64,000 nucleotides of DNA, from positions 248,001-312,000 of the forward strand of contig NZ_MLJO01000010.1 of the NCBI RefSeq assembly GCF_001956915.1, read 5' to 3'. Shown in pieces: positions 47,957 through 57,093 of this stretch; the first letter of the stretch is position 1, and each line of letters starts with the position of its first letter. This DNA is from Intrasporangium flavum. Its GTDB lineage: Bacteria > Actinomycetota > Actinomycetes > Actinomycetales > Dermatophilaceae. The notes beneath the pieces were generated by a model. The model was not told where the DNA came from, did no database searches, and worked only from the letters and a program-made list of their open reading frames with translations. The position numbers and the translations under genes were made by a program.

Positions 47957-49345
47957 ATGTCGGCCCTTCCCAGCACCACGACTCTCTGTGGCGGCGGGCC
48001 CGCCCCCGTCGTTCGCACCCGCGCCCTGCGCGTCGTCGCGGAGGCCGAGGCCCTCCCCCGCGTCGTCGGCGCCGGCCTGCGTGTGCCGACGACCGCGGGC
48101 GAGGTGGCCTACGCCAACCTCGACCACGCCGCGTCGACGCCCGCGCTCCAGACCGTCAAGGACGCCGTCGACCGTGCCCTCGAGACGTACTCCTCGGTGC
48201 ACCGCGGCGCCGGGTACGCCTCGCGCCTGACGAGCGCGTGGTACGAGCAGGCCCGCGACGAGGTGGCCCGGTTCGTCGGGGCCCGCGAGGGCGACGAGGT
48301 CGTCTTCACCCGCACGACGACCGACTCCTGGTCGGTCCTCGCCAACGCCCTGCCGAGCCGCGCGGTCGTCTTCGTCTTCGGCAGCGAGCACCACTCGACG
48401 CTGCTGCCCTGGGGCCGGTCGCGCACCGTGCGCCTGCCGATCCCGCAAGGCACCGACGACGCCCTCGACCTGCTCGACGAGGCGCTCGCCGAGCACCCCG
48501 GCAAGCACCGGCTCGTCGTGCTCACCGCGGCCTCGAACGTCACGGGCGAGGTGTGGCCGGTCGAGCGCTTCGCGCGCCTGGCCCACGAGCACGGCGCCCG
48601 GATCGCCGTCGACGCCGCGCAGCTGTCGGCCCACCGCCGCATCGACCTCGCGGCCTGGGACGCCGACTGGGTCGCCTTCTCCGGCCACAAGACCTACGCC
48701 CCCTTCGGCACCGGCGTGCTCGCCGGGCGCCGTGACTGGCTCGACGCCGGCGCCCCCTACCTGCCCGGTGGCGGCGCGACGGCGTCGGTCACCGAGACCG
48801 GCACGGTCTGGGCCACCGGCGCGGCGCGCCACGAGGGCGGCAGCCCCAACGTCGTCGGCGCCATCGCCCTCGCCGCCGCCTGCGCGACGATCGAGCGCCA
48901 CCGCGAGGCCATCGAGGCCCACGAGGAGGACCTGCTCGAGCGCCTGCGCGGCGGGCTCGAGGCCGTGCCGGGCGTCGACGTCCTCTCGCTCTTCGGCGAC
49001 GACCACGACCGGGTCGGCGTCGTCGCCTTCACGGTCACCGGGTTCGACCCCTCGCTCGTGTCGCAGGTGCTCTCGGTCGAGCACGGCATCGGCGTGCGCG
49101 ACGGCAAGTTCTGCGCCCACCTGCTCGTCGACGAGCTGCTCGAGGACCCGTGGGGCGAGCGGCCCGAGACCGCGGTGCGCGCCAGCGTCGGGCTCGGCAG
49201 CACGGCCGAGGGCGTCGAGCGTCTCGTGGCCGCGGTGGCCGGCTTGGTCGCCGAGGGCCCGTCCCGCACGTGGACCCGCACCGCCGCCGGTTGGACCGTG
49301 GAGGGCACCGACCCCCGCGACGTCGAGGTCGAGCGGCCCTGGTGA
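47957..49345 (+). CDS. Class V aminotransferase, cysteine desulfurase (SufS/Csd)-like
   Basis: PLP enzyme of 462 residues. The NLDHAASTPAL start, Lys245 in FSGHKTYAPFGTG (the PLP lysine) and Cys386 in DGKFCAH, near the position of the catalytic Cys of SufS-type desulfurases, are visible. It carries an extra N-terminal segment of about 50 residues and a C-terminal tail. The SAM riboswitch upstream says it is tuned to methionine/SAM supply, pointing to sulfur amino-acid metabolism; the true substrate is unknown. GGAG lies 8 bases before the ATG. Confidence 0.85.
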   Translation: MSALPSTTTLCGGGPAPVVRTRALRVVAEAEALPRVVGAGLRVPTTAGEVAYANLDHAASTPALQTVKDAVDRALETYSSVHRGAGYASRLTSAWYEQARDEVARFVGAREGDEVVFTRTTTDSWSVLANALPSRAVVFVFGSEHHSTLLPWGRSRTVRLPIPQGTDDALDLLDEALAEHPGKHRLVVLTAASNVTGEVWPVERFARLAHEHGARIAVDAAQLSAHRRIDLAAWDADWVAFSGHKTYAPFGTGVLAGRRDWLDAGAPYLPGGGATASVTETGTVWATGAARHEGGSPNVVGAIALAAACATIERHREAIEAHEEDLLERLRGGLEAVPGVDVLSLFGDDHDRVGVVAFTVTGFDPSLVSQVLSVEHGIGVRDGKFCAHLLVDELLEDPWGERPETAVRASVGLGSTAEGVERLVAAVAGLVAEGPSRTWTRTAAGWTVEGTDPRDVEVERPW

Positions 49346-49350
49346 TGACC

Positions 49351-49425
49351 CCGCAACACACCGAGTGGTCGCCAACCCGTTCGGGTTGTGCCGGGCCTGG
49401 TTGGCAGCTGTTCGGTGTGTTGCGG
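49351..49425. repeat. Nested palindromic element, REP-like
   Basis: A perfect 14-bp inverted repeat (49351-49364 and 49412-49425, CCGCAACACACCGA) encloses a second stem (GCCAACC 49371-49377 with GGTTGGC 49399-49405) and an alternative hairpin AACCCG-TT-CGGGTT. It follows the riboswitch-controlled gene and may terminate it, but it is longer and more layered than an ordinary terminator. Confidence 0.75.
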
Positions 49426-49475
49426 TTCTGAGGGGGTTGGCGCGCTCGGGTCGCCGACCTCCGCAGCGCGCCGGG

Positions 49476-50471
49476 TCAGCGCTCGGTCGACAGCGAGTAC
49501 GACGCCCAGACGGCCGCGTGGTCGGTGCGGTTGAGGGCCACCTGGCCCGCGTCGACGACGACGAGCCCGCGGCTCAGCTGGTGGTCGAGCGCGACGTACG
49601 GCGGGATGCGCCGCCCCTCGAACGGCCACGTGCGCACCCACCCCCGGCCGGCGGCCACCTGCGCGTCGACCAGCCCGTCGGCCAGGCGTCGGTACACCGG
49701 GTGACCGCTCGAGGCGTTGAAGTCGCCGGCCAGCAGCAGCGGCTCGGTCGTGGGCTGCTCGTGCACCCACGACGTCAGCGACGTCAGGGCGGCGTGCCAG
49801 GCGTCGGTCCGCCCCTGCAGCGGCGGTGGCGGGTGCACGGCCCGCAGCCGCACCCGGCCGACCGGTGTCGTGACGTCGACGTCGGGCTGGAGGCTGTCGC
49901 CGGCGGGGCTCACCCCGGCGTCGCGCTCGGTCAGGGGGTAGCGCGAGAGCAGCAGCGTGCCGACGACGCCCTCGCTGGCCCGACCGACGCGCTGGGGGAA
50001 GTAGGTGCGGGCGCCGGCGTCCTCGAGGTCCGATACCGCCTCCGGGGTCACCTCGACGAGCACGAGCACGTCGACCGCGTGGTACCGGACGGCGTCCATG
50101 ATCTGCAGCGGGTTCGCATGTCCCTCATGGAGGTTCGCCGACATGACCGTGAGGTCGGGGTCGACCTTCGGCCGGGTGCTCGACGACCACGCCGGCGCCG
50201 CGACGACGAGCGCCACCACCGCGGCCGCGACGACCGGGACCGAGACCGCCCAGCGGCGCAGCAGCAGGGCGGCGGCCGCGAGCAGCACGAGCCCGACCAC
50301 GACGATCGGTCCGGCGGTCTGGAGCACGACGACGAGGTAGGCCGTCGTGTCCCACCCACGCAGCGCCGCGACGGCGAGCAGCAGGAGCAGCGCCGCGAGC
50401 AGCGCGACGTCCGCGACGCGGCGCCAGCGTCGACGCGGCGCCGGCGACGCGTCCTCGGCGATGTCGGTCAC
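49476..50471 (-). CDS. Endonuclease/exonuclease/phosphatase-family membrane protein
   Basis: Protein of 331 residues: three hydrophobic helices (about 20-95) and then an EEP domain facing outward. Motifs: VMSANLHEGHAN, VLVEVTPEAV, LLAGDFNASSGHP (the DxN box) and RTDHAAVWASY (the SDH-like ending). The family hydrolyses phosphodiesters in nucleic acids, lipids or inositols; the substrate is unknown. GTG start. It lies just downstream of rnj and is probably co-transcribed. Confidence 0.87.
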   Translation of the reverse strand: MTDIAEDASPAPRRRWRRVADVALLAALLLLLAVAALRGWDTTAYLVVVLQTAGPIVVVGLVLLAAAALLLRRWAVSVPVVAAAVVALVVAAPAWSSSTRPKVDPDLTVMSANLHEGHANPLQIMDAVRYHAVDVLVLVEVTPEAVSDLEDAGARTYFPQRVGRASEGVVGTLLLSRYPLTERDAGVSPAGDSLQPDVDVTTPVGRVRLRAVHPPPPLQGRTDAWHAALTSLTSWVHEQPTTEPLLLAGDFNASSGHPVYRRLADGLVDAQVAAGRGWVRTWPFEGRRIPPYVALDHQLSRGLVVVDAGQVALNRTDHAAVWASYSLSTER

Positions 50472-50478
50472 GGGCGGC

Positions 50479-52164
50479 TCAGGCCTGCAGCACGACGGGG
50501 ATGATCATCGGCCGGCGGCGGATCTTGCCACCGACCCACGACCCGACCGCACGCCGCACGATCTGCTGCAGCTGCTGGTCGTCGCGGACGCCGTTGGCCA
50601 CGGCCTCCTCGATGGCCCGCTCGACCTTGGGGATGACCTGCTGGAAGATCTCGTCGTCCTCGACGAAACCGCGCGCCGTGATCTGCGGGCCGCTCGCGAT
50701 CTTGCCGGTGGCCGAGTCGATGACGACGATGCACGAGATGAAACCCTCGTCGCGCAGGATGCGGCGGTCCTTGAGCAGCGCCTCGTCGGCACCGCCGACG
50801 CTGCTGCCGTCGACGTAGACGTAGCCGCAGTCGACGACGCCGACGACCGACGCCTTGCCGTCGACGAGGTCGACGACGACGCCGTCCTCGGCGAGCACGA
50901 CGTGGTCCTCGGGGACGCCGGTCTGGATCGCGAGGCGGGAGTTGGCCCACATGTGGCGCCACTCGCCGTGCACCGGCATGACGTTGCGCGGCTTGACGAT
51001 GTTGTAGCAGTAGAGCAGCTCGCCGGCGCTCGCGTGGCCCGAGACGTGCACCTTGGCGTTGCCCTTGTGCACGACGTTGGCGCCGTGGCGCATCAGGCCG
51101 TTGATGACGCGGTAGACGGCGTTCTCGTTGCCGGGGATGAGGCTGCTCGCGAGGAGCACGGTGTCGCCGGGGCCGACGTCGATGCGGTGCTCGCGGTTGG
51201 CCATCCGCGACAGCGCCGCCATCGGCTCGCCCTGGGAGCCGGTGCAGATGAGCACGACCTCCTCGTCGGGCATGTCGTTGACGCGCTTGATGTCGACGAG
51301 GATGTCCTCGGGCACGTGGAGGTAGCCGAGGTCGGCGGCGATGCCCATGTTGCGCACCATCGAGCGTCCGACCATGGCGACCTTGCGGCCGGCCTTCTCG
51401 GCGGCGTTCAGCACCTGCTGCACGCGGTGCACGTGGCTGCTGAAGCAGGCCACGATGATCCGACGCTCGGCGTGCCGGAAGACCTTGTCGATGGCCGGGG
51501 CGATCTCGAGCTCGGGCGTGGTGAAGCCCGGGACGTCGGCGTTCGTCGAGTCGGTGAGGAAGAGGTCGACGCCCTCCTCCCCCAGCCGGGCGAAGGCGCG
51601 CAGGTCGGTGAGGCGACCGTCGAGCGGCAGCTGGTCCATCTTGAAGTCGCCGGTGTGCAGCAGCGTGCCGGCCTCGGTGCGCACGAACACGGCCAGCGCG
51701 TCGGGGATCGAGTGGTTGACCGCGACGAACTCGAGGTCGAAGACGCCGAGCTTCTCGCGCTGGCCCTCCTTGACCGCCATCGTGAACGGCTTGATGCGGT
51801 GCTCCTTGAGCTTGGCCTCGACGAGGGCGAGGGTCAGCGTGGAGCCGATGAGCGGGATGTCGCCCTTCATGCGCAGCAGGTACGGGACGGCACCGATGTG
51901 GTCCTCGTGCCCGTGCGTCAGGACGATGGCCTCGATGTCGTCGAGGCGGTCCTCGATGTAGGTGAAGTCCGGGAGGATGAGGTCGACGCCGGGGTGGTGG
52001 TCCTCGGGGAAGAGGACGCCGCAGTCGATGACGAGCAGGCGGCCCTTCGTCTCGACGACGGCCATGTTGCGGCCGACCTCGCCGAGCCCACCGAGCGCGA
52101 CGACCCTCAGGCCGTTGTCGGGGAGGGCGGGCGGTGCGGTCAGCTCGGGGTGAGGGTGGCTCAC
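50479..52164 (-). CDS. rnj: Ribonuclease J
   Basis: Metallo-beta-lactamase/beta-CASP RNase of 561 residues with 5' exo- and endonuclease activity in mRNA decay and rRNA maturation. The zinc motif HGHEDHIG is at 84-91. NHSIPDA, HTGDFK and the beta-CASP motifs CTGSQGEP and HVSGHAS are present. GTG start. The dapA-rnj-ftsK order is the conserved actinobacterial arrangement. Confidence 0.97.
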   Translation of the reverse strand: MSHPHPELTAPPALPDNGLRVVALGGLGEVGRNMAVVETKGRLLVIDCGVLFPEDHHPGVDLILPDFTYIEDRLDDIEAIVLTHGHEDHIGAVPYLLRMKGDIPLIGSTLTLALVEAKLKEHRIKPFTMAVKEGQREKLGVFDLEFVAVNHSIPDALAVFVRTEAGTLLHTGDFKMDQLPLDGRLTDLRAFARLGEEGVDLFLTDSTNADVPGFTTPELEIAPAIDKVFRHAERRIIVACFSSHVHRVQQVLNAAEKAGRKVAMVGRSMVRNMGIAADLGYLHVPEDILVDIKRVNDMPDEEVVLICTGSQGEPMAALSRMANREHRIDVGPGDTVLLASSLIPGNENAVYRVINGLMRHGANVVHKGNAKVHVSGHASAGELLYCYNIVKPRNVMPVHGEWRHMWANSRLAIQTGVPEDHVVLAEDGVVVDLVDGKASVVGVVDCGYVYVDGSSVGGADEALLKDRRILRDEGFISCIVVIDSATGKIASGPQITARGFVEDDEIFQQVIPKVERAIEEAVANGVRDDQQLQQIVRRAVGSWVGGKIRRRPMIIPVVLQA

Positions 52165-52227
52165 AGGTGTCCTGTCGTGTCGGGGGTGCTGCGCGGCGCG
52201 GGCGCCGGCAGGGGTCTCAGGTGGTGG

Positions 52228-53115
52228 TCATCCGGCGACCGTCGCGAGCGCGTCGCGCAGCAGCGCGGTCTGGTGCTCGTCCGCGGGGACGAGCGGGAGC
52301 CGGACGGTGGGCGTCTCGATGACGCCCTGGAGGGCGAGGGCGGCCTTGGCCATGATCGCGCCCTGCGTGACGTTCATGACGGCGTCGACGATCGGCGCGA
52401 GGCGCCGGTGGACGCCACGGGCGTCGTCCCAGCGTCCGGCGACGACGGCGTCGGCCATCTCGCGGTAGGCGGCGGGGGCGACCTGCGAGGTGACCCCGAC
52501 GAAGCCGACCGCGCCGTTGACGAAGTGGAAGAGGTTCATCGCGTCGTCGCCGGAGTACCAGGCCAGGCCGGTGCGCTCGATGAGGTCGCCGGCGAGCCAG
52601 AGGTCGGCCCGCGCGTCCTTGACCGCGACGATGCGCTCGTGCTCGGCGATGCGCAGATAGGTGTCGCGGGCGATCGGGACGACGGAGCGCCCCGGGATGT
52701 CGTAGACCATGACCGGAAGGTCGCTCGCGTCGGCCAGCGCGGTGAAGTGGGCCACGAGCCCCGCCTGCGGCGGCTTGTTGTAGTACGGCGTGACGGCGAG
52801 CACGGCGTCGGCACCGGCCTTGGCCGCGGCCTGCACCGACTCGATGCTCTTGGCGGTGTCGTTGCTGCCGGCCCCGGCGATGACGACGGCGCGCTCGCCC
52901 ACGGCGTCGATGACGGCCCGGAGCAGCTCGTCCTTCTCGGTGGCCGACGTGGTCGGCGACTCGCCGGTCGTGCCCGACACGACGAGGCCGTCGTGGCCGG
53001 CGTCGACGAGGTGCGTGGCGAGGCGCTGCGCCGCGTCGAGGTCGACGGAGCCGTCGGCCCGCATGGGGGTGACCATCGCCGAGAGAACACGTCCGAGCGG
53101 GGGTGCGGCAGCCAT
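52228..53115 (-). CDS. dapA: 4-hydroxy-tetrahydrodipicolinate synthase
   Basis: Condenses pyruvate and aspartate semialdehyde in the DAP/lysine pathway. 295 residues. Schiff-base Lys166 in VAVKDA, Tyr138 in VYDIPGR, and SGTTGESPT are the family motifs. ATG 53115 was chosen; GTG 53136 would add seven residues. Confidence 0.96.
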   Translation of the reverse strand: MAAAPPLGRVLSAMVTPMRADGSVDLDAAQRLATHLVDAGHDGLVVSGTTGESPTTSATEKDELLRAVIDAVGERAVVIAGAGSNDTAKSIESVQAAAKAGADAVLAVTPYYNKPPQAGLVAHFTALADASDLPVMVYDIPGRSVVPIARDTYLRIAEHERIVAVKDARADLWLAGDLIERTGLAWYSGDDAMNLFHFVNGAVGFVGVTSQVAPAAYREMADAVVAGRWDDARGVHRRLAPIVDAVMNVTQGAIMAKAALALQGVIETPTVRLPLVPADEHQTALLRDALATVAG

Positions 53116-53230
53116 GGGCCCAAGGTTAGCGCCCACGCCTGCGGGCCAACGAGGACGCCCATGCCGGGTCTCGCGGCGCTCGTCACCGGCCGCTCTGCAG
53201 AGTCCGGAGGTGGCTCGGCCCGGGTACGAC

Positions 53231-53270
53231 GCGAGGCACTACTCGCTCGGGGGTCCGAGTAGTGCCTCGC
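53231..53270. repeat. 15-bp perfect inverted repeat
   Basis: Arms 53231-53245 and 53256-53270 (GCGAGGCACTACTCG and its complement) with a 10-base loop. It lies in the 225-base gap between the dfrA stop and the dapA start, so it can terminate the thyA-dfrA transcript. No T-run follows. Confidence 0.75.
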
Positions 53271-53340
53271 ACGGGGTACATCGCGGCGCTCGGCCCGGCG
53301 TTACACGGCGGGCCGCGTCAGGGCGTCGTGACGTCTGCGG

Positions 53341-53820
53341 TCATCGGCGTGCGACGTGGGTGCGCTCGTAGGTGACCCACGTGAACCCGTCGTGCGGGTC
53401 GCGGGCCGTCTCGACCCAGTCGGCGGCGTCGATGTCGGGGAAGGTGACCGAGCCGTCGGGCGTCTGGTCGACCTCGGTGACGAGCAGCCGCGAGGCGAAC
53501 GGCATCGCGAGGCGGTAGACCTCTCCCCCGCCCACGACGAAGACCTCGTCCGCGGGACCGGCGAGCGCCAGCGCCTCGTCGAGCGAGTGGGCCGTCTCGA
53601 CGCCGGGATGGCTCCACTCCTCCTGGCGGGTCACGACGATGCTGCGCCGCCCCGGCAGCACGCCCATCGAGTCGAAGGTGCGCCGCCCCATGACCATCGG
53701 GTGGCCCATCGTCGTGCGCTTGAAGTACTTGAGGTCCTCGCTCAGGTGCCAGGGCATCGCGGCGCCGTCACCGATGACGCCGTTGCGCCCGACGGCGACG
53801 ATCATCGTCACGTTCGTCAT
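53341..53820 (-). CDS. dfrA: Dihydrofolate reductase
   Basis: 159 residues, the normal length. Motifs: MIVAVGRNGVIG, PWHLSEDLKYFK with the catalytic acidic region, GHPMVMGRRTFDS and FVVGGGEVYR for NADPH binding. It regenerates THF after ThyA, encoded 41 bases upstream on the same strand. Confidence 0.96.
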   Translation of the reverse strand: MTNVTMIVAVGRNGVIGDGAAMPWHLSEDLKYFKRTTMGHPMVMGRRTFDSMGVLPGRRSIVVTRQEEWSHPGVETAHSLDEALALAGPADEVFVVGGGEVYRLAMPFASRLLVTEVDQTPDGSVTFPDIDAADWVETARDPHDGFTWVTYERTHVARR

Positions 53821-53861
53821 GGCCTCAGCCTGCCAGACCCGCACCCGGGCCCCGGACCTGC

Positions 53862-54677
53862 TCAGACGGCGATGGGGGCCTTGATGCCCGGCTCGGCGAC
53901 GTAGTCGACCAGCTCGAAGTCGTCGAGGTCGAACTCGTCGATGGAGGTCTTGCCCGGCGTGATGCGCATCGTCGGCAGCGGGTGCGGCGTGCGGGTCAGC
54001 TGCAGCCGGGCCTGCTCGAGGTGGTTGAGGTAGAGGTGGGCGTCGCCGAGCGTGTGCACGAACTCGCCGGGCTCGAGGTCGGTGAGCTGGGCGACCATCT
54101 GCGTGAGCAGCGCGTAGCTGGCGATGTTGAACGGCACGCCGAGGAAGATGTCGGCGCTGCGCTGGTAGAGCTGGCACGACAGCCGACGCCGGCCGTCGGG
54201 GCCGGGCGGCGAGACGTAGAACTGGAACATCGTGTGGCACGGCGGCAGCGCCATGTCGTCGACGTCGGCGACGTTCCACGCCGACACGATGAGGCGCCGG
54301 CTGTCGGGGTTGGTGCGGATCTGCTCGATGACCTTGGCGATCTGGTCGACGCGGCGGCCGTCGGGCGTCGGCCAGGAGCGCCACTGGTAGCCGTAGATGG
54401 GTCCGAGGTCGCCGGTGGCGGGGTCGGCCCACTCGTCCCAGATGCTGATGCCGCGCTCCTGCAGCCAGCGCACGTTGGTGTCGCCGCGCAGGAACCAGAG
54501 CAGCTCGCCGATGATCGAGCGCAGGTGCAGCTTCTTGGTCGTCATGGCCGGGAAGCCGTCGGCGAGGTCGAAGCGCATCTGGTACCCGAAGGTGCTGAGC
54601 GTGCCGGTGCCGGTCCGGTCGGACTTCTCCTGCCCGTGGGTCAGGACGTGGTCGAGGAGGTCGAGGTACTGCCGCAC
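53862..54677 (-). CDS. thyA: Thymidylate synthase
   Basis: 271 residues. Catalytic Cys147 in [12 protein letters not shown], plus [28 protein letters not shown] and HLYLNHLEQ. Methylates dUMP using methylene-THF. GTG start. It forms a unit with dfrA. A classic ThyA, so ThyX is not needed. Confidence 0.97.
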   Translation of the reverse strand: MRQYLDLLDHVLTHGQEKSDRTGTGTLSTFGYQMRFDLADGFPAMTTKKLHLRSIIGELLWFLRGDTNVRWLQERGISIWDEWADPATGDLGPIYGYQWRSWPTPDGRRVDQIAKVIEQIRTNPDSRRLIVSAWNVADVDDMALPPCHTMFQFYVSPPGPDGRRRLSCQLYQRSADIFLGVPFNIASYALLTQMVAQLTDLEPGEFVHTLGDAHLYLNHLEQARLQLTRTPHPLPTMRITPGKTSIDEFDLDDFELVDYVAEPGIKAPIAV

Positions 54678-54776
54678 GAGCGCAGCCTAACCCCGCTCGC
54701 CGACGCCATCCCGCAGGCCGACCGCGCGCCGGAGGGCCACCCCCGCACGACCGGTGCTCGACGCGTCGGTAGGTCC

Positions 54777-54816
54777 GTGTGCATCCGATGGGGTCAGGAC
54801 CCCACCGGTCGCACAC
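54777..54816. repeat. Palindromic repeat, left copy
   Basis: GTGTGC (54777-54782) pairs with GCACAC (54811-54816); inside, TGGGGTC (54789-54795) pairs with GACCCCA (54798-54804). A related copy in inverted orientation lies at 55885-55915, on the other side of the AbiEi-like gene. Confidence 0.8.
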
Positions 54817-54886
54817 ACCACCTGCCACCGACCTCACCTGTGGAGGGTCCCGGCGAGGTGCTGTGCTGGGCGAGGACCATGACCGG

Positions 54887-55861
54887 ATGCGTGCGGACAG
54901 GGTCATCGAGCAGTCACCGCGGCTGCGCGCCAGGGTGCGTGGCCAGTCGGGACTCATCACCCGGACGCAGGCCCTCGACGCGGGTATCGGCATCGAGGCC
55001 GTCCGCTGGGCCCTCGCGTCGGGCCGCTGGACGGCCCCGCACCCCGGGGTCTACCTCACGACCCCCGGACGGGACGACTGGGAGGTCCGCGCCGTTGCCA
55101 CCATGCTGCCGGTGGGCGGCCTCGTGGCCCTGACCGGCGCGAGCGCCCGCTTTGCCTGGGGCCTGGAGCGTCGACTGCCGCAGAAGACCCATGTCATCGT
55201 CCCGGCCGGCCGACGTGCGCCCGTGCGCGGCGACCTCACGGTGACGCGGAGCCGCCGGTTCGACGAGTGGATCCACCCGACGGCCTGGCCGCACCGGACG
55301 ACCGTCGAGCACAGCGTGCTGCACGTCGAGAAGGGGCAACCGTTCGAGCGGGTGCTGTCCCTCGTCGCCCGAGCGTGCCAGCAGGGACTCACCTCGGAGC
55401 AGCGGCTCGTCGAGGCGCTCGCAGCGCGCCAGGGGCAACCGTTCGGCGCGCTCCTTCGAGAGTGCCTGAGCGATGTCGGGGCCGGCGCGGAGTCTGCCGC
55501 GGAGATCCGCTACATCCGCGACGTCGAACGCGCACACGGCCTGCCGAGGGCCATCCGCCAGGCGGTCCTCGCTCAGGCACGTCGCTGCGACAACCTCTAC
55601 GAGGAGCACGGCCTGGTGCTCGAGGTCGACGGACGCGTGGGCCACGAGGGCTGGGCCGGCCGGGTTCGTGACGGTGCCCGGGACCGGGCCGCGGCGCGTG
55701 AGGGACGCCTGACCGTCCGGGGCTACTGGACCGACGTCGCCTCGACGCCGTGCGCCTTCGCCGACGAGGTGGGCTCGCTCCTCCAGATGCGGGGCTGGGT
55801 TGGTTCGCCCAGGCCGTGTCGCAGGCGAGACTGCTTCCTGCGCGCGCCACGAGCAGCGTGA
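54887..55861 (+). CDS. AbiEi-antitoxin-like / DUF559-type protein
   Basis: Protein of 324 residues. The N-terminal part (about 10-60: SGLITRTQALDAGIGIEAVR, GRWTAPHPGVYLTT) matches the winged-helix domain of type IV AbiEi antitoxins. The C-terminal part (YEEHGLVLEVDGRVGHEG..R..R) resembles the DUF559/Vsr-type nuclease fold with its LEVDG strand. Such proteins are scattered, often in many copies, in actinobacterial genomes. No toxin partner (AbiEii) is adjacent. It is flanked by inverted palindromes and opposes its neighbours' strand. The function is not established. Confidence 0.75.
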   Translation: MRADRVIEQSPRLRARVRGQSGLITRTQALDAGIGIEAVRWALASGRWTAPHPGVYLTTPGRDDWEVRAVATMLPVGGLVALTGASARFAWGLERRLPQKTHVIVPAGRRAPVRGDLTVTRSRRFDEWIHPTAWPHRTTVEHSVLHVEKGQPFERVLSLVARACQQGLTSEQRLVEALAARQGQPFGALLRECLSDVGAGAESAAEIRYIRDVERAHGLPRAIRQAVLAQARRCDNLYEEHGLVLEVDGRVGHEGWAGRVRDGARDRAAAREGRLTVRGYWTDVASTPCAFADEVGSLLQMRGWVGSPRPCRRRDCFLRAPRAA

Positions 55862-55884
55862 GAGCCGCCGCCGCGTGCGGCAGC

Positions 55885-55915
55885 TGGGGTCAGGCCCCCA
55901 CCCGATGCACACACT
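55885..55915. repeat. Palindromic repeat, right copy (inverted)
   Basis: Read on the minus strand it begins GTGTGCATC, then TGGGG...CCCCA, matching the left copy at 54777. The outer arm is less complete. Confidence 0.75.
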
Positions 55916-55921
55916 CGGGGC

Positions 55922-57058
55922 TCAGGCGGGGCGGGCGTCGGTGGCGTCGGCGGACGCGTCGTGGAGCTGGTCGACGACGGCCCGGGCGGCGGTGCGTCCT
56001 GCCCGGTTGGCGCCGATCGTCGACGCGGACGGTCCGTAGCCGACGAAGTGGATGCGCGGGTCGGCGGTCGAGGTGGTGAAGGTGTGCCGGTCGTGCGGCG
56101 CCCGCAGCCGGATGCCGCCGTGCTCGCTGCGCAGGTGCAGCGGCGCGAGGTGCCCGACGCTCGGGCGGAAGCCGGTGGCCCAGAGGATGATGTCGGCGGG
56201 CTCGAACGTGCCGTCGGCCCAGCGGACCCCGTCGGGCTCGATGCGCTCGAACATCGGCCGACGCCGGTACGCGCCGAGCTCGGCGGCCCGCGCCTCCTGG
56301 GGTCGCAGCGCGAGCCCGGTGACGCCGACGACGCTCTGCGGCGCCTGCCCGCGCGCGACCCGCTCCTCGACGAGCGCGACCGCCCGGCGACCCGCGTCCT
56401 CGGTGAACGGCCCGGTGCGCCAGACCGGCTCGCGGCGGGTCACCCACGTCGTGTGCGCGACCGGCGCGATCTCGCCGAGGATCTGCACGGCCGACGCGCC
56501 GCCGCCCACGACGACGACGCGCTGGCCGGCGAGGTCGTCGGGCCCGGTGTAGTCGACGGTGTGCAGCTGGCGGCCGCGGAAGGTCTGCGCCCCGGGGTAG
56601 GCCGGCAGGAACGGTGAACGCCAGGTGCCGGTCGCGTTGACGACCGAGCGTGTCAGCCAGGGGCCGGCCGTCGTCTCGACGCGGAGCAGGCCGTCGCGGT
56701 CCTCGTCTACCGGCCCGACGCGCGTCACGCGAACGGGTCGCACGACGGGCAGGTCGAAGCGTCGCTCGTAGGCGGCGAAGTACGCCGGTACGGCGACGTT
56801 GGCCCGCGAGGCGGGGTCGGCGTCGGGGAGGACGTCGGCGAAAGCCAGACCCGGCAGGTCGGCGATGCCGTGCACGTCGCGCATGGTCAGGCTGTCCCAC
56901 CGGTGCTGCCACGCCCCACCCGGCGCGTCGTCGGCGTCGAGCACGACGAACGGCGCGACGCCGAGGCGACGCAGGTGGTGCGCCGCTGACAAGCCGGCCT
57001 GACCGGCGCCGATGACGACGACCTCCACGCGTTCCACGTCGGTTGAACGCGTGGCCAC
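55922..57058 (-). CDS. Flavin-dependent monooxygenase-like oxidoreductase
   Basis: 378 residues. FAD-binding GxGxxG in VVVIGAGQAGLSAAHHLRR near residue 17, and a second dinucleotide motif VVVVGGGASAVQ near 178 for NADPH. An ATGTWRSPF segment and an ATGFRP-like ending LWATGFRPS are typical of class B flavoprotein monooxygenase/CzcO-like proteins. The substrate is unknown; it may be co-transcribed with paaABCDE. GTG start; a neighbouring GTG at 57061 is equally good. Confidence 0.85.
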   Translation of the reverse strand: MATRSTDVERVEVVVIGAGQAGLSAAHHLRRLGVAPFVVLDADDAPGGAWQHRWDSLTMRDVHGIADLPGLAFADVLPDADPASRANVAVPAYFAAYERRFDLPVVRPVRVTRVGPVDEDRDGLLRVETTAGPWLTRSVVNATGTWRSPFLPAYPGAQTFRGRQLHTVDYTGPDDLAGQRVVVVGGGASAVQILGEIAPVAHTTWVTRREPVWRTGPFTEDAGRRAVALVEERVARGQAPQSVVGVTGLALRPQEARAAELGAYRRRPMFERIEPDGVRWADGTFEPADIILWATGFRPSVGHLAPLHLRSEHGGIRLRAPHDRHTFTTSTADPRIHFVGYGPSASTIGANRAGRTAARAVVDQLHDASADATDARPA

Positions 57059-57093
57059 CACGCGGTCTTCCCGGCGCGGCCGGCCCTCAGACG

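Noticed and set aside
54914..55912. Long minus-strand frame opposite the AbiEi-like gene
   Set aside because: No domain, biased composition; the plus-strand frame has recognisable AbiEi and DUF559 features.
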